A stretch of 64,000 nt of DNA from Agelas oroides (taxonomy: Eukaryota; Porifera; Demospongiae; Agelasida; Agelasidae), in contig OX422183.1 of the NCBI GenBank assembly GCA_949130485.1, positions 25,435,316 through 25,499,315 of the forward strand. The letters are read 5' to 3'. The notes beneath the pieces were generated by a model, which saw only the letters and a list, made by a program, of their open reading frames with translations, made no database searches and was not told the origin of the DNA. How positions within the stretch are numbered: the stretch's first letter is position 1; the number at the start of each line of letters is the position of its first letter. Made by a program: the position numbers and the translations under genes. Shown here one piece after another: positions 1-11,699 of the stretch.

Positions 1-2
1 AC

Positions 3-341
3 CTGAACTACAGGTGGACACTCACATATGTCCGGTTTCAACTGTTTTTCAAGAGTGCACTCTTTGGTTCCATGTTTGCTATGCCATCTCAGGCAATACT
101 GACCATATATTTCTCCCATTTTCTCAATTATAGCTGTAAATACTTCAGCCCAATCAAAGCAATTTTCGTTTGGCTGTATTTGTTCACAGAGTGTTGTTAA
201 AACACCCCAACAAAACCTTTGCTTCCGTGTCAGACTGCCTTTTGGGCAAACCTTCTTGCTGAGAACATTAATAACAGTGTGTAGGTGTTTCAAGAGAAGT
301 TGCCTTTCTTTAGCAGATGTCTGCAAGTGTGGTATAATGTC
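3..341 (-). CDS. Exon D7, splice donor at the window edge
   Basis: The acceptor is CCTACATTCTCAG. The 339-nt exon reads DIIPHLQTSAKERQLLLKHL, then RFCWGVLTTLCEQIQ and FDWAEVFTAIIEKMGEIY. It ends VVQ exactly before a GT donor formed by bases 2-1, so the gene continues outside the window. Phase is 0 at both ends. Confidence 0.87.
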
Positions 342-1980
342 CTGAGAATGTAGGAGTATACAGACACATATAAGATCTGTAGACAATAGCAAGCATCTAT
401 ACTCGGGAATAGCAGTATATGCATCTCACTAGAGTATTATTATATAAACCATGCCATGTACGTACATATCTGATACACCAACTGCTGATGTGGATGCATA
501 TGCAGGGGCAGCAGAAGGTACTTGAGATTGGCGGGGCACCAATGATGGTGCGTATGTAAGCAAGCTAGGGGGGTGTGGGGGCATGGTCCTCTAGAAAAAA
601 TTTTAAAATTAGGTGCTCTGAGATCGCTTCTGAGGCCATATTTGTACCCAAATGCCACTAGTCCGACTGGAGTACATGGCGGGAGTAATACCGCCGTTCG
701 CCGTAAACTGTATGGTAAGTAAACGACGCATCTTTAACACTGGCATTTTGATGGTAACTGTTGTATATTATTACACATCAAGTAGCAGTAGCCATCTCTG
801 GATTGGAATCTGTACTTCTGCCCCCCCCCCCCCCCCCCCCCTGCCTCCCCTGCTCCGCCACCCATGATATGAGAATATATTAAGCATTCAGAGTGAGAGA
901 ACCACTCGAATAATTAGTGGGAATACTATCTCTATCAGGCACCCCCCTTGCAGAAATCCTGGGTAAGTCCCTGATGATGCCAGTGGGTAAATAACTGCCT
1001 ACTTAAGGTTACAGGATACAGTTTGCTCATTAATATTCATTACCTTCCTTTGTCTCCATGCAGGAAACAGTTACACCACGCAATAGAAGTGACATATAAC
1101 AGTACTATGAGTACCTTTTAACCAGTATAGTATTAATTCTTATGTACAACGTACTAAGGCGAGTGGCGATGACAAAGTTCATGACTTTTGGCGTCAGAGT
1201 TTGTCTTCAGAAAGGATTGCAGGTACAACATTTCAACACCTACGGGTAATACTCAACCTACTTGAGGGCGGCTCAGAGCAACTTCGTCGCTGTGTGCCAG
1301 GGAAGCGAGTGGCACGCGTTTCTATCCAAAACCTAGGTGGTTTTCAAGCGACTAAATCTAGCCGTATCTCACAAACGGTACGTTGTCTTGGGGAAAACTT
1401 TTCAAGCCGCCCTGCACCTGTCTTCGTAGAATTCGAATACAGTGTAATATACGGTAAGATGTTCTTCCAACAGGAAATAACTGACGCCAAAGTCAATACT
1501 TCATATGCGGACCATTAACCGCAGGCACTGCTATCAAATTGCCTGCTCCGCCCACCCAACCAGCACAGCTGTTACAGGCTAATGCAACTTTTTTTAGCGG
1601 TAAAGTTAAATGCATGCATGCCTGGATACTGCACGGAGAAAAGGAAGGTAATATTTTCATGAATATTAATGAGCAAACTGTATCCCCTAACCTTAACCAC
1701 TCTCAGAATCTGACCATCATGCAACAATTGTATAAGTCTAGTAGTAGTACACCCAGCCTGGGAGTCCCGCTGGCTATGTGGCAACAAATCAAAACCGGTT
1801 CCATCATCAGAATATAGTCGCTAGCTGCCAGGAAGGAGTAACATCTGTCCAACTGTGTGTAGTTCCATGCACAATGTAAATTCCCGTGCTATTTTTGTAG
1901 TGCACACAAAAGTTTGTGTGATGCTGTTGTATATCTGTTGTGGTATTTGCCTAATTCAAAGGCGCCGCATGGGGTCATAT
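342..1980. other. Intronic stretch without a supported gene
   Basis: This holds a fragment of a hAT-like repeat (about 505-655, minus orientation, also seen at 34255 and 41845), a poly-C run (821-841) and unassigned sequence. An open frame at 1201-1518 on the plus strand has no recognisable motif or splice context and is not called. Confidence 0.4.
821..841. repeat. Poly-C tract
   Basis: A run of 21 C residues. Confidence 0.95.
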
Positions 1981-2626
1981 ATGGCATACACACTCCTGAC
2001 TCAGCAAATACAGTTGGACCACAGGGGAGTATATTGCTGAGTCAGGGGTGTATACTTAGCAATTCGTGGTTGAGGGAGTGTATATAGCAGCACAGTTAAT
2101 TTGTTACAATGATCACAACTGCAGCACAGACAAACCAAAAATTAATGTCGGAAAAGCCAACTCTTCCCAGTCATCACCAGGAGAGTTATTACCAGCACTA
2201 CAGAACCCCTGAACTGCCTTAATACTAGCACAACAGCCAAAGTGTCACACAAATTTTCGAGTATATTTGTGCAGCAACATTTGTATTCGACAAGTCGTTA
2301 GTGTGCTAGTACAAATCATTGTTTCATGATCACCAGCTTCTGAGAATGGCTAGGTAGCAAGCTAGCTACACAATCGGCACCATGGCTGAGCACCAGCGGC
2401 ATCTTGGTTTCAAGTCAAAGTGCACAAAAGGCCCCTCGTCATGGGTGCGACTCTGCCTTGACTGCAGAGATGTTTTGGGTGGCCTAAGCGTCCTAAAATT
2501 TATCCTTTTCCAGTCAAAAAGCAGCAGCAACGCACGACAACTCTAGCCACGTCAAATCAAAATTCAAAAATGCGATACCAGAAACGGAAACCACTTATGT
2601 AACCCACCCATGGATTATACTATAGT

Positions 2627-3385
2627 TGGGGCGAGCGTGAGCGAGCCCCACACTAGTGAGTTGAATGGCAGAATTTCTCAGATGTATATATGTGGCAGTC
2701 CCGTGTAGAAATCGAAGGTTATTCCGTCACGTACTTCGATCGCATCGCTGCGTTCAAAGCGCTGTATCGCTGAACTTCCGTTAAGGGCGGGGATCATACG
2801 TGCTTCGTAGATGCATGAATATCTAATAAGTTTGCGAAGCGCGTATGACTGCCGCCCTTCACGGAAGTTCAGTGATACCGCGCTTTGAACGCAGCGATGC
2901 GATCGAAAAACGCGACGGAATAACCTTCGATTTCTACACAGGACTGCCACATATATATATTATATGTATCGTACGTCGTACATCCGGTGCACGCGTACGT
3001 GCGCCACGTATGGACACTATGCACATGATCTGATTGGGAACATGTGCGCACGCTTTTATAGCCAGATTTATAGTTGTTTTGCTGCTTGTAGTGAACATGT
3101 ATATTCTGAATACTTCCAGAAGAGCTCTGAAACCATCGCAAGACAAGGAAAACAGGTTGCTGTGCATACAAGAACGAGAGATCCTGACGTGCGCAAGAAA
3201 CACCCAAGCAAAAGCAGGAAAGATTAACGAAGCGGAGATAGGGCTAGGCGCTCTACCCAGACTGCTGATGCATAAATGTGTATGAATATCCTATCGTGCA
3301 TTGTGCATATATACAATGCATTGCAGTATATACGTAACTACCATGCTGCCTATAACACGACACAACTCGCTCACGCTCGCCCCAC
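2627..3385. mobile_element. MITE-like element with GC-rich inverted ends and an internal 100-bp hairpin
   Basis: The ends are inverted copies of GGGGCGAGCGTGAGCGAG (2627 and 3385). Inside, about 2692-2793 and 2850-2956 form an imperfect inverted repeat that includes a GAAGGTTATTCCGTC block and a CGCATCGCTGCGTTCAAAGCG block. There is no credible ORF. The element interrupts the dispersed repeat at 1985-3560, whose flanking halves are contiguous in the copy near 14.67 kb. Confidence 0.75.
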
Positions 3386-3420
3386 AATGCACCGCATTTC
3401 CCTAGTATATATTATATGAA

Positions 3421-3558
3421 TCATAGTAAGGTGGTGCATATAGTGATTTCACACTACCCTCGACCTTGGTCATCAAAATTTCGGGATATATCTACTGCAA
3501 ACTTCCTCTGACCTCGGTCTCGGGTAGTATATTCGCCATATTCACCTCCTTACTATAG
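3421..3558. mobile_element. Palindromic MITE with AGTAAGGAGGTG ends
   Basis: The two halves are near-complementary around ~3490, including CGAGGTCAGAGGAAGTTTGC and its counterpart. A second copy is at 14498-14662. It is too short for a protein, and the transposase family is not known. Confidence 0.7.
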
Positions 3559-3890
3559 TTTATATATAACACACCCTCATGCACCAACTTTGATCAGCCC
3601 ATGCACTGTAGTATATGTGGCTTATTAATAACTCACAGATTATTGCACTGTGTATTGATATGCTCAGATGCAAGTGTTGTAATGTGGGCATCCTTTGAAT
3701 GCTTTTCAAGGATATTCCCAGGTAAGGACAACAGATCAACTGTTTTTCACTTGTTCCCAACACCAACACAACAATATTTGTTTGTAACAAGCTACGTAGC
3801 CTCATAGCCAGCACACAAATTTCACCCCAAGTATGAATAAAAAAAAGATCTGGGACAAAAAAGCCATAGGAGTGCTCATACATGCTTACT

Positions 3891-4478
3891 AACTGTAAAA
3901 TCGGGATAGTAAGCACCAGTGCCAATTAGCAGCCAGAATGGGTGCTTATAATCGTGGGGTGCTTACATTCATGGGGTGCTAATTAAATGCATGTAATATT
4001 CCGCTAATGTATAGTTAGTTGTGTGGTAACTAATTAGCTGTAATAGTTTAGGCTTTGAGAATCTCCTTCTGCTAATTCCTGTCCCATGTCTGTAGCTTTT
4101 CTAGAACCAGAGATATAGCCAGCAATCAATTGATTGCTGCCAACCCCTGCCCACCAATGCAAAGTGCTTGGAACTAACAAATCTGTGAGGGGTTTGTGCT
4201 AATTCCTGGAGATGTTTCATCAAGAGGCCTTGCATATATTTCATGTCGACGGCTCAGTTACAATCGAAGATAGACACCGGCGAAAGTTAGCTGCTATGTT
4301 CGAAAAGCCAAATCAGCAGACTCACTTCCGTTTGTGCGGCAACGGGTGCCTTTTCATGTAAGGTGCCAATTTTTGTATGGGTGCTTATAAACATGATGTG
4401 GTTGATGTAATCAAAATGGGTGCCATATTCATGGGGTGCTTATTTAGTATGGGTGCTTATTATCCCAATTTTACGGTA
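3891..4478. mobile_element. MITE with TACCGTAAAATTGGG-type ends
   Basis: The inverted ends are GTAAAATCGGGATAGTAAGC on the left and GCTTATTATCCCAATTTTAC on the right. Internal GGGTGCTTAT repeats are present. A partial inverted copy is at 16914-17100. The ends share the TACCGTA start of two other MITEs here, which suggests a Tc1/mariner-type TA target. Confidence 0.65.
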
Positions 4479-5738
4479 TTTTAGCGTTTCTTTACCAGCC
4501 TGAGAGGACTTAGTCAAGTTTTCTATGGTCGAGTACTAAGGCCAAGAACCACTCCATGGTGACTCCAAACTTTTGCCATCAACGAATTGGGCCTAAGGTG
4601 ACACACGATTCTACAGTGGCCAAACTATCATGGGAACATACAAGTTTTTTGAGATAGAATCGTGTTTACATTTAGAATCTTTCCTCTGAATTTCTAAACC
4701 CAAAAGTCTAATTCCGAAATATTTAATCCCTGATCCCAAAATTTCCAATCCGGAAATGTCTAATGCCGTAATGACTAACAGCCTGGTACTTTGAATGTGA
4801 AAGTAATTTTATTCATGACAGTTTATTAACACCGAAGTTGTTCCATTAGTACAAGTAACAGCATGGTTTAGAGCGCAATTTGGGATTAATAGTAAACGGC
4901 TGTTAATTGCATGAGGCGAAGCGGAGTGCAATTATGCCATTCATCAGTGCCCAAATTGTACCAGAAAACATGTTGTTCCTTGTTAATCATAAACTTTGCC
5001 TAGTTTACAGTATGCTATAATAAGTATGAGCATGTATGTGATGTGGTGGTTTATAGTACACAAGTTTACAGTACACTGTATATATAGTTTACAGCAAAGT
5101 GTTGTCACTTACAAGTTACAAGTTTACATTATGTTAATATAGTTTACAGCAAATTGTTATCTTAAGCACTGACCAATCAGTGAACTATTACACCTTGCAC
5201 AATTTTGTAGCTTTTGTACTTTTTGTCCAAATCAAAAGCTTTTCTACCTGTGCAATTACAAAAATAATTGCACACTTTTCTATGGGAGTAAATGTATTGA
5301 CACTAATGATTATCAGCGTTATCAACTCAACGGTAGAAATGACAAGTGTGCTAACAACTCTTTCGCTGTGCAAATGGCTTGATTTATGTAGATAGGGTGT
5401 AAGTAGGCTGGACTAAATGGCTGGTAAGTGCCTAGTAAGCCATTTCTACTTGTTTGAAGCCATTTTGTGCTGACTATGCATCATAGCTTCAAGCGGTTGG
5501 AAACAGTGCCGATTTTCTCAATGATGCCCACAGCCCTAACAAAATCAGCCAATTTACAAGTAATTACTCCTACCTGAAGTATAATATGGAGAATGCTTGC
5601 TCCCTGTGGGCGAGAAAGCGTTTTGTGGTTGGCAACCCTCGGCTCATTGACAATCACCTGCAAATAAGTACCGCCTCTTCCTGCCTTTCTACCTGATAAT
5701 GTCAGTCAAAGGTGTGGCCTAGCCTCATTAGCACTTAT
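4479..5738. other. Intronic stretch with short AT-rich repeats
   Basis: No gene is supported. It holds a partly repeated GTTTACAGCAAA motif (5040-5160) and a short unit containing TGCATGAGGCGAAGCGGAG near 4907. Confidence 0.4.
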
Positions 5739-5743
5739 CATAG

Positions 5744-6295
5744 CATAGGCGTAGGAAGCAAATTTAAAGTGTAGAGGCCATGCTGAGCCGCGCGAAGCGC
5801 CGCCAAAAAATGGAAAGTAATTTCGCCGCGCGTAGCGCGGCGGCGAAATTTTTCAAAGTGTGCAACTTTAGACTGCAAAATAAAGCCCTTTATATCAACG
5901 GTGTATAATATTCTAGCCTCGTTCTCAGACCTTACCAACTCTCCAGTACAATATTCAATTTATGTGGAAAACAGATTATTGACTTCGTCGTCGTTCCAAG
6001 CAGACCGCCGCCCGGCTAGCTTTCGTCGCTTGTGGTAGTCTCTTTGAAAAATCTGCATTAGCTTCGTGCCGAGCCATCTCACTGCCAAGATTTCGATCAC
6101 CATATAATCGGAAATGTACGCATGTAACTACATATGAGACTGATGCAACGAAGAGGCTGCTTGACCTTAGCCTCGTTCCCAGAGAACGAGGCTAGCTTGA
6201 GCTAACTTATAGCACGCAGGTTATGAATATTAATTTACGGCCTAAAAAGTGTAGCGGCCAAAGCCGCTACGGCCGCTACGGTTCCTACGCCACTG
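5744..6295. mobile_element. Non-autonomous hAT-like element with 5-bp target duplication
   Basis: The left end is CATAGGCGTAGGAAGC and the right end is GGTTCCTACGCCACTG. Both are flanked by CATAG (5739-5743 and 6296-6300). The CAGTGGCG-type end is typical of hAT elements. The interior has a GC-rich palindrome near 5790-5850. The first bases of another copy appear at 63972-64000. No transposase is present. Confidence 0.8.
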
Positions 6296-6322
6296 CATAG
6301 AGGGGCCTACCCTCAAATCTTG

Positions 6323-7203
6323 TTAAGGTGGTACTCCACCCTGGATTTTCAAGGTTGACAAACCTGGAATCCAAGCTGATAGCCTGCTTTTGTCTTCACC
6401 TTTAACAAACAGTCAGTTCTGGGAGTCTTCAACCGTTCACTCACCGTAAAATTGGGGATTTTCCCAGCTTCCTGTCGACATTGGCATCCAATAATCAGTT
6501 TATAATTAAGTTAAGATGTGGCCTGGCAGACACCCTCATGTGGTGGTCGGAACTTTGAAGATCGACTTAAAAAAATGTAGTGTCAGTAGCTGTGAGTAGT
6601 GTGTGATGCCTGCTTGTGAAAGCAAGCTTGTGTCTAGAAGCAGCAGAAAGGCCACAGTGGCCAAGACTGTACTCATTGGGTAGGCCCAGGTCTTGCGATT
6701 GTATGCCAAGCCTAATAGGTGACCGTGGCCCGGTGCTTCAAGTGCTGGGCTGGGCTTTAACTAGAATGCGCAATATATCATTGGTACTACGCTGCAGTAG
6801 ACAAGAAAGCTGAAAAGTGGTTGTGTGTGGAACAGAGCCATGAGTTGTTTAGCGACATAAGGGGGAGAGGTGGGGCTAGTAATGCTTGCTTCCACTCGTG
6901 AATGAGCCCCTCCCACAGACAAGCTGTGAATTTTTTAAAATGTGCATTCATTTTGGTGCAGTCAAGAGTAGTGACAAACATGCTGACTTTGAGAGTAGCT
7001 CTGAACAAAAGCTGACATAGATTTGTTTGAGATACATTGGTGGTTAGGATGCTACCTTCAGTGAGCATGTAGATGTATCTATAAGTGACAATTTTGGGTA
7101 CATGAATATATTAATGAGCTACAAAAACCAAATTAGGCAAAGCAAGATTCCCCTAAACCAAACCCTAACCCTGAAACTAGGAGTAACCCTGGTCCTTCAG
7201 CTA
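6323..7203 (+). mobile_element. TTAA family A, copy 1 (right end lost)
   Basis: It begins TTAAGGTGG and follows the body of the full copies at 19771, 20779 and 22401, but stops matching near 7203. The right inverted end is missing. The small ORFs inside repeat from copy to copy and look like shadows. Confidence 0.75.
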
Positions 7204-7615
7204 AAAAATGTCCAAAACTATTCATCTAGTCATGTCACTGTTATGCAAACCACAAAACCACATGCGGCGTGCACACGCAATCTCGCCTTAAGTCCCCTGA
7301 GTCTGCTTCTGTGGAATGATACAGAGGACTCTAGGCTTGAAAATGTGCAAAATTCATAGAATCTGATGCCAAATAAGAGGTGACTTCCTCAGGATAGTTG
7401 ATCTGCTTTATGACTTCACTTCCCTCTGCTGTGAAGCTGTACATGTAGGTGGGCAAATTGTCCTTGTATGCCTCCAATAGTCTTGTATATAGTTAATAGT
7501 GAATTTGTATCCACAGATGATATCTTCTCCTCATCACTGTGTTTTGATGACCTCAACATCCAAGATGTGTAACACAGCTTTGTTGGCAGGCCCTGCAGTG
7601 TTGAGTCACTCACAT

Positions 7616-8249
7616 CAGTGGCGGATTTAGGGGGGGTAAGGGGGGTGTAAATGCACCCCCCTTTGGCGGCTAGTAATGTATTTTGCGTACATAACTGCAC
7701 GAGTCCATCAAATGATTATGCAGCAGTGGCATGCAGCAACAACAACCAGGCACAGTTACACACTCACGTATCAGTTCCTTACTGATCTCCAGACGTTTGA
7801 CTAGGCCTAGAGTTGCTTCGAGATATTCAGTTCGGCCCGAGGGGTCCGCCACGGCGCGCCTCGGCGTACGAGATTTCGAAATCCACTGGATTACACGTGG
7901 ATTTCGGATTTCAGAGTGGATTTCTGGATTTCACGGTGGATTTCTGGATTTCAGTTCGGATTTCTGCCGAGAGGTTTCTTCTTGTATGTTCTTGGATATT
8001 TTAGTTATAGTTCCCAGCTTAGTTGGTTAACTAAATTTTAAAAAGGCCATACTAAAATGTATTTAGTTAAAGTTATAGTTAACTAAAACAACACTGTCGG
8101 ACAGTGTACGAGATTTCTTTTGTGACGGACCCCTCGGTTCGGCCTTCCAGCTATAGTATGAATGCGTTCACGTGACCGAAAGTGGGTGTGGCAACCTAAA
8201 AATTTCCGGTGACTGAACCCTCCTTTCTAAATTTCTAGATCCGCCACTG
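7616..8249. mobile_element. Non-autonomous hAT-like element with 5-bp target duplication
   Basis: The ends CAGTGGCGGATTTAG and CTAGATCCGCCACTG are flanked by CACAT (7611-7615 and 8250-8254). Inside is a short GGATTTCTGGATTTC tandem array (about 7895-7968) and an AT-rich block (8000-8095) that recurs inverted at 52897-52965. Confidence 0.8.
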
Positions 8250-8872
8250 CACATATACCAAATTCATGGATAGTGACAAACACTGCAGGGGCCTGCGAAT
8301 ATAGCTAAGTGAGTGTTATCCCACATCACTTTAATTCTCTTACCACCCTGTTGAATTCCTGTGAAGGGCCGGTTCTGAAGTTCTTAGTAGATTCTCCTGG
8401 TTGTTTCTGCTTTGTGCTTTGTCGCTTTGTTGCTCCTTTGCAGTGACTGGTGAAGTTATACTACTGACAGCAAACTTGTCAAAACATACGTTAGGTGACT
8501 GTAGTATAAACAGAAGGCTGACCAATACCAAACAAATGACAAATGATGCTGCTGACTTCTGAAAATCACCTTAGTTTTTCCGTAGTGATCTGCTGACTGG
8601 TGCTCCTACAATGATAAGCAAGCCAGCTAGGTATCCACATAGCATCTATCAGCCATTTCGAAGCCAAAGCTGCATGAGGCACACAATCTAATGGCCGTAG
8701 GCGTGTGACTGAACCAGTAAAGGGCCGCACGAAAGGGAGATTCAGAGAGTTGTGTACAGGCGGAGCACAAAATGTCAATGTATGCAAGGTCCGTTCTCGT
8801 AGCACTGTAGAGGTTGGAACGAGGTACTATTCATTAGGCCGAGTTTTAGTGCTAGAAGTTGGCTTCCACACC

Positions 8873-10955
8873 TGCAGCAATCTGTACCTGCACCTGTTGT
8901 TGATGGTGTCTCGGGTCCGGAAAATATTGCTAACTTGTGGTGCAGTAACTTCAAGTGGCTTTACAATATTGTTGATGGCTCAGCTTCCACAGACTTGTTG
9001 TCTGCTCTTGACTCTGGCATCTCCCATGATGATCTTGATCGGACATCCATCGATCTTGGCCGAAGTGATTGAGGTGGCCATAGGTAAATTGAAATGTGGT
9101 AAATCTGATGGTGACACTTTCATGTCCGATCACATCATTGAAGCCCCTTCTTCCATCTGTCAATTAGTAGCTCGCTTGTTCACATCAATGCTGAGACATG
9201 GTTTTATGCCATTAGCCTTTCAAGATGCTACTATTCAGCCAATACCCAAAGGGTCCAAGGATCCATCCTTGTCTGAAAATTATTGCGGAATCGCTCTTGC
9301 ATCCTCTCTCAGTAAAGTCATGAAGTGGTCTATTCCTCTCACCTTGAGGTCGTTCTTCACTAACAGTGACCTACAGTTTGGGTTTAAGTTAGGCTTTTCC
9401 ACCACCCTCTGCACTGGTGTATTGAAAGCTGTCATCAACCGTTATTTAAATAATGGTTCTACAGTTTATGTTTGCCTGATAGATACCTCTAAGGCTTTTG
9501 ATTTGGTTGACCACCATATTCTCTTTGATAAGCTGTTGGAAAGAGGTACGCCTAAGCCTGTTGTCCGCCTGCTATTGCACAGGTATAAGTCTCAGCAACT
9601 ATGCAATCGTTGGAGATAATCAGACTATTTCCAGGTTATTAATGGGTCCGTCAGGGTGGAGTTCTGAGTCCGATTCTGTTTACAATTTATCTCGATAGTC
9701 TTTTGGAGTGTCTTCAGGCTAGTGGCAGAGGGTGCTATTGGGACAACCACTTGGTGCCATCTGTTGCGCCGATGATCTCACTATCCTGGCCCCTTCTCAG
9801 GAAAATGATAGCTGACTGTGAGGCTTTTGGTCAATCTCATGGGCTACGTTTCAATGCTTCTAAGACTCAATTGATCTGTTTCTGACGAACAACTTGCCCT
9901 GTGCAATGTCATTTTTGCTTTGATGGACAATCTTTGCCAGTTGTTGACTCTGTGGTTCATCTTAGAAACACTCTTCAGTTCAATCTGTCAGACAAGCTTG
10001 ACATTCATTTGAAGTCAATGTCATTCATCCGTAAAGCTAATACAGTTCTTTTCCATTTTAAATGCACCAATCCTTTGACTAAGATGAAGCTATTTCAATC
10101 TTACTGCCTTTCACTATATGGGAGTTGTCTGTGGAAGCTAGACTGTGAGGAACTCAACTCACATAGTGTTTCCTTTAATAATATCATCAGAAGGATATGG
10201 AACCTCCCTCACACTAGTCATACTTCTATTGTCCACTCCAGTGGTGTAGCCAGGACATCACCGATGCTAGGGCACAGCATGGGCACACTATGTTTGTACG
10301 AAATTCTGCGCGAAGTACAGAAGCATTAGGGGATCCGGGGCATGCTCTCCTAGAAAATGTTTGGAATTTTATAACCTCCCAGGTCGGTTCAGGGGCCATA
10401 TCGTAGTGCAGTGTATGTCACATATACGGCAAACTCGCGTACGGTGAGCATACGAGACTCGTAATCCTGTGGATATACATTGCAATACTGCGCTGTTCGA
10501 TTTCGAGATGATTTGACGCCCAATTTGCAATCGACAACAATACTATCAGCGCCAATAATTCGCTTGCATATACCTGCACTGGTGGGGCACAGCCTCTAGT
10601 TGCTAGGGCACGTGCCCCAGTTTGCCTCAGCCTGGCTACGCCACTGGTCCACTCTGTTGGCTCTGTTGTCAGTATCCACAATATTGTTTATAATAGGTTT
10701 AGTATTTTATGTTTTTCTGCCATGTTCCACCCTTCATCTCTTGTTTGTACCATTTTTACTGACAGTTCTCACGCCTGTAATTCAAACCTTATTGGATACA
10801 ACTATTTGTATGGCACTAGTCATTGTAAGTCTTATGCACATGATCACATTGCCATTGGTAATCTAGTCAGAGAAATTCGCTCCACACACACTTTTATTCC
10901 TCATTTCAGCCACAGTGAACTGGAAACAATTGTATCAGATGCTGTATCTTTATAA
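8873..10955 (+). pseudogene. Non-LTR retrotransposon reverse transcriptase, CR1/jockey-like, broken
   Basis: The reverse-transcriptase region reads from GKLKCGKSDG through IQPIPKGSKD and DTSKAFDLVDHHI. It then shifts frame to a CADD catalytic block near 9770 and a C-terminal stretch (LFQSYCLSLYGS, then IIRRIWNLP). Frameshifts near 9620, 9700 and 9890 and a MITE insertion at 10239-10646 break it; the frame resumes at about 10655 and ends at 10955. Endonuclease and ORF1 are absent, as in 5'-truncated LINE copies. A (TAA)n tail follows. A related copy lies at 25060-26384. Confidence 0.85.
10239..10646. mobile_element. hAT-type MITE inside the LINE, 8-bp target duplication
   Basis: The inverted ends CAGTGGTGTAGCCAGG and CCTGGCTACGCCACTG are flanked by GTCCACTC on both sides (10231-10238 and 10647-10654). 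This is a clean hAT-style insertion into the 3' coding part of the LINE. Confidence 0.9.
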
Positions 10956-11008
10956 TGTACCCTTATCTTTGCACCCTCCTCAGTGTGTTTATCATATTAA
11001 TAATGATA

Positions 11009-11027
11009 ATAATAATAATAATAGTAA
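11009..11027. repeat. (TAA)n tail of the LINE, first part
   Basis: A short AAT/TAA microsatellite at the 3' end of the LINE. It continues at 11549-11578 beyond an inserted MITE. Confidence 0.8.
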
Positions 11028-11544
11028 TACCGTATAGCGGGAAATTTTGGGAGGTGCACATTTTAAGGCCTTCAGAAGAAATTTTCATATTTTTATTTTC
11101 GTATGCACCTGCGGATTGCCACACCCCCTAGCTAGCTTTCCAAGTCTGAACCGAAGCAACCTTCATCTTGACTCCGAACTTCTTTGAAAAATGAGGCATA
11201 CTCGCCAATCGCTGCCTGCTGCTCGGGCCACGGTGAACTTGGCATATTTCCCTCTTGGCTTGCTTCGTGTTGCACTTCTCACAGCCTCGTTGGTATCTTT
11301 TATCACTGCAGGGCTAACGGATGCAGACATAGGTCCACAGGGATCTGGAAGGCCATCCAAAAGCTGGAAATAGTGGTGCAATGCCATTGCTTTATCACCA
11401 CTTCCACGTGTTAGAATTGTCCGTTCAAAATTTGACGTTTCTAAAATTTTGCATGTTAAAATTTTGTAGTTTTTATTTTCGTATCGCCCAGGCTTCATCC
11501 AAAATATACGAAAATTTGCAGCATTCTAAAATTTTCCGCTATAC

Positions 11545-11548
<4 letters not shown>
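11028..11548. mobile_element. TA-target MITE inserted in a (TAA)n tract
   Basis: The ends TACCGTATAGCGGGAAA and TTTTCCGCTATACGGTA are perfectly inverted for at least 13 bases. (AAT)n lies on both sides, so the insertion split the microsatellite tail of the LINE. Confidence 0.85.

Positions 11549-11578
<30 letters not shown>
11549..11578. repeat. (TAA)n tail of the LINE, second part
   Basis: An uninterrupted AAT/TAA microsatellite that continues the tract interrupted by the MITE. Confidence 0.85.
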
Positions 11579-11699
11579 TATAATAACAATAGCCAGTGGT
11601 ATAGTTAGGAAGGTTGTATTGAGAAGCCATCTTATGGAATCTCAGCATACACCACGTTCACCACATAGATACTGTTCAGGTAGCTCTGGAGCCTCGTAT

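Larger units (their letters stand above)
1985..3560 (-). repeat. Dispersed repeat, inverted copy of 14498-15590
   Basis: Read on the minus strand, this segment starts with a palindromic 'TAAGGAGGTG' MITE (3558-3421). It continues from 2620 down to 1985 with the same order of blocks as 14498-15590 on the plus strand: CAGTTTCCGTTTC, then TTTTTGACTGGAAAAGGAT, then ACTTGAAACCAAGATG, and finally a palindromic CTGACTCAGCAATA unit. A second element (2627-3385) has inserted inside it. Confidence 0.75.

Noticed and set aside
1201-1518. 105-codon plus-strand ORF
   Set aside because: No recognisable motif, no splice signals or polyA context, and surrounded by repeat DNA in an intron.
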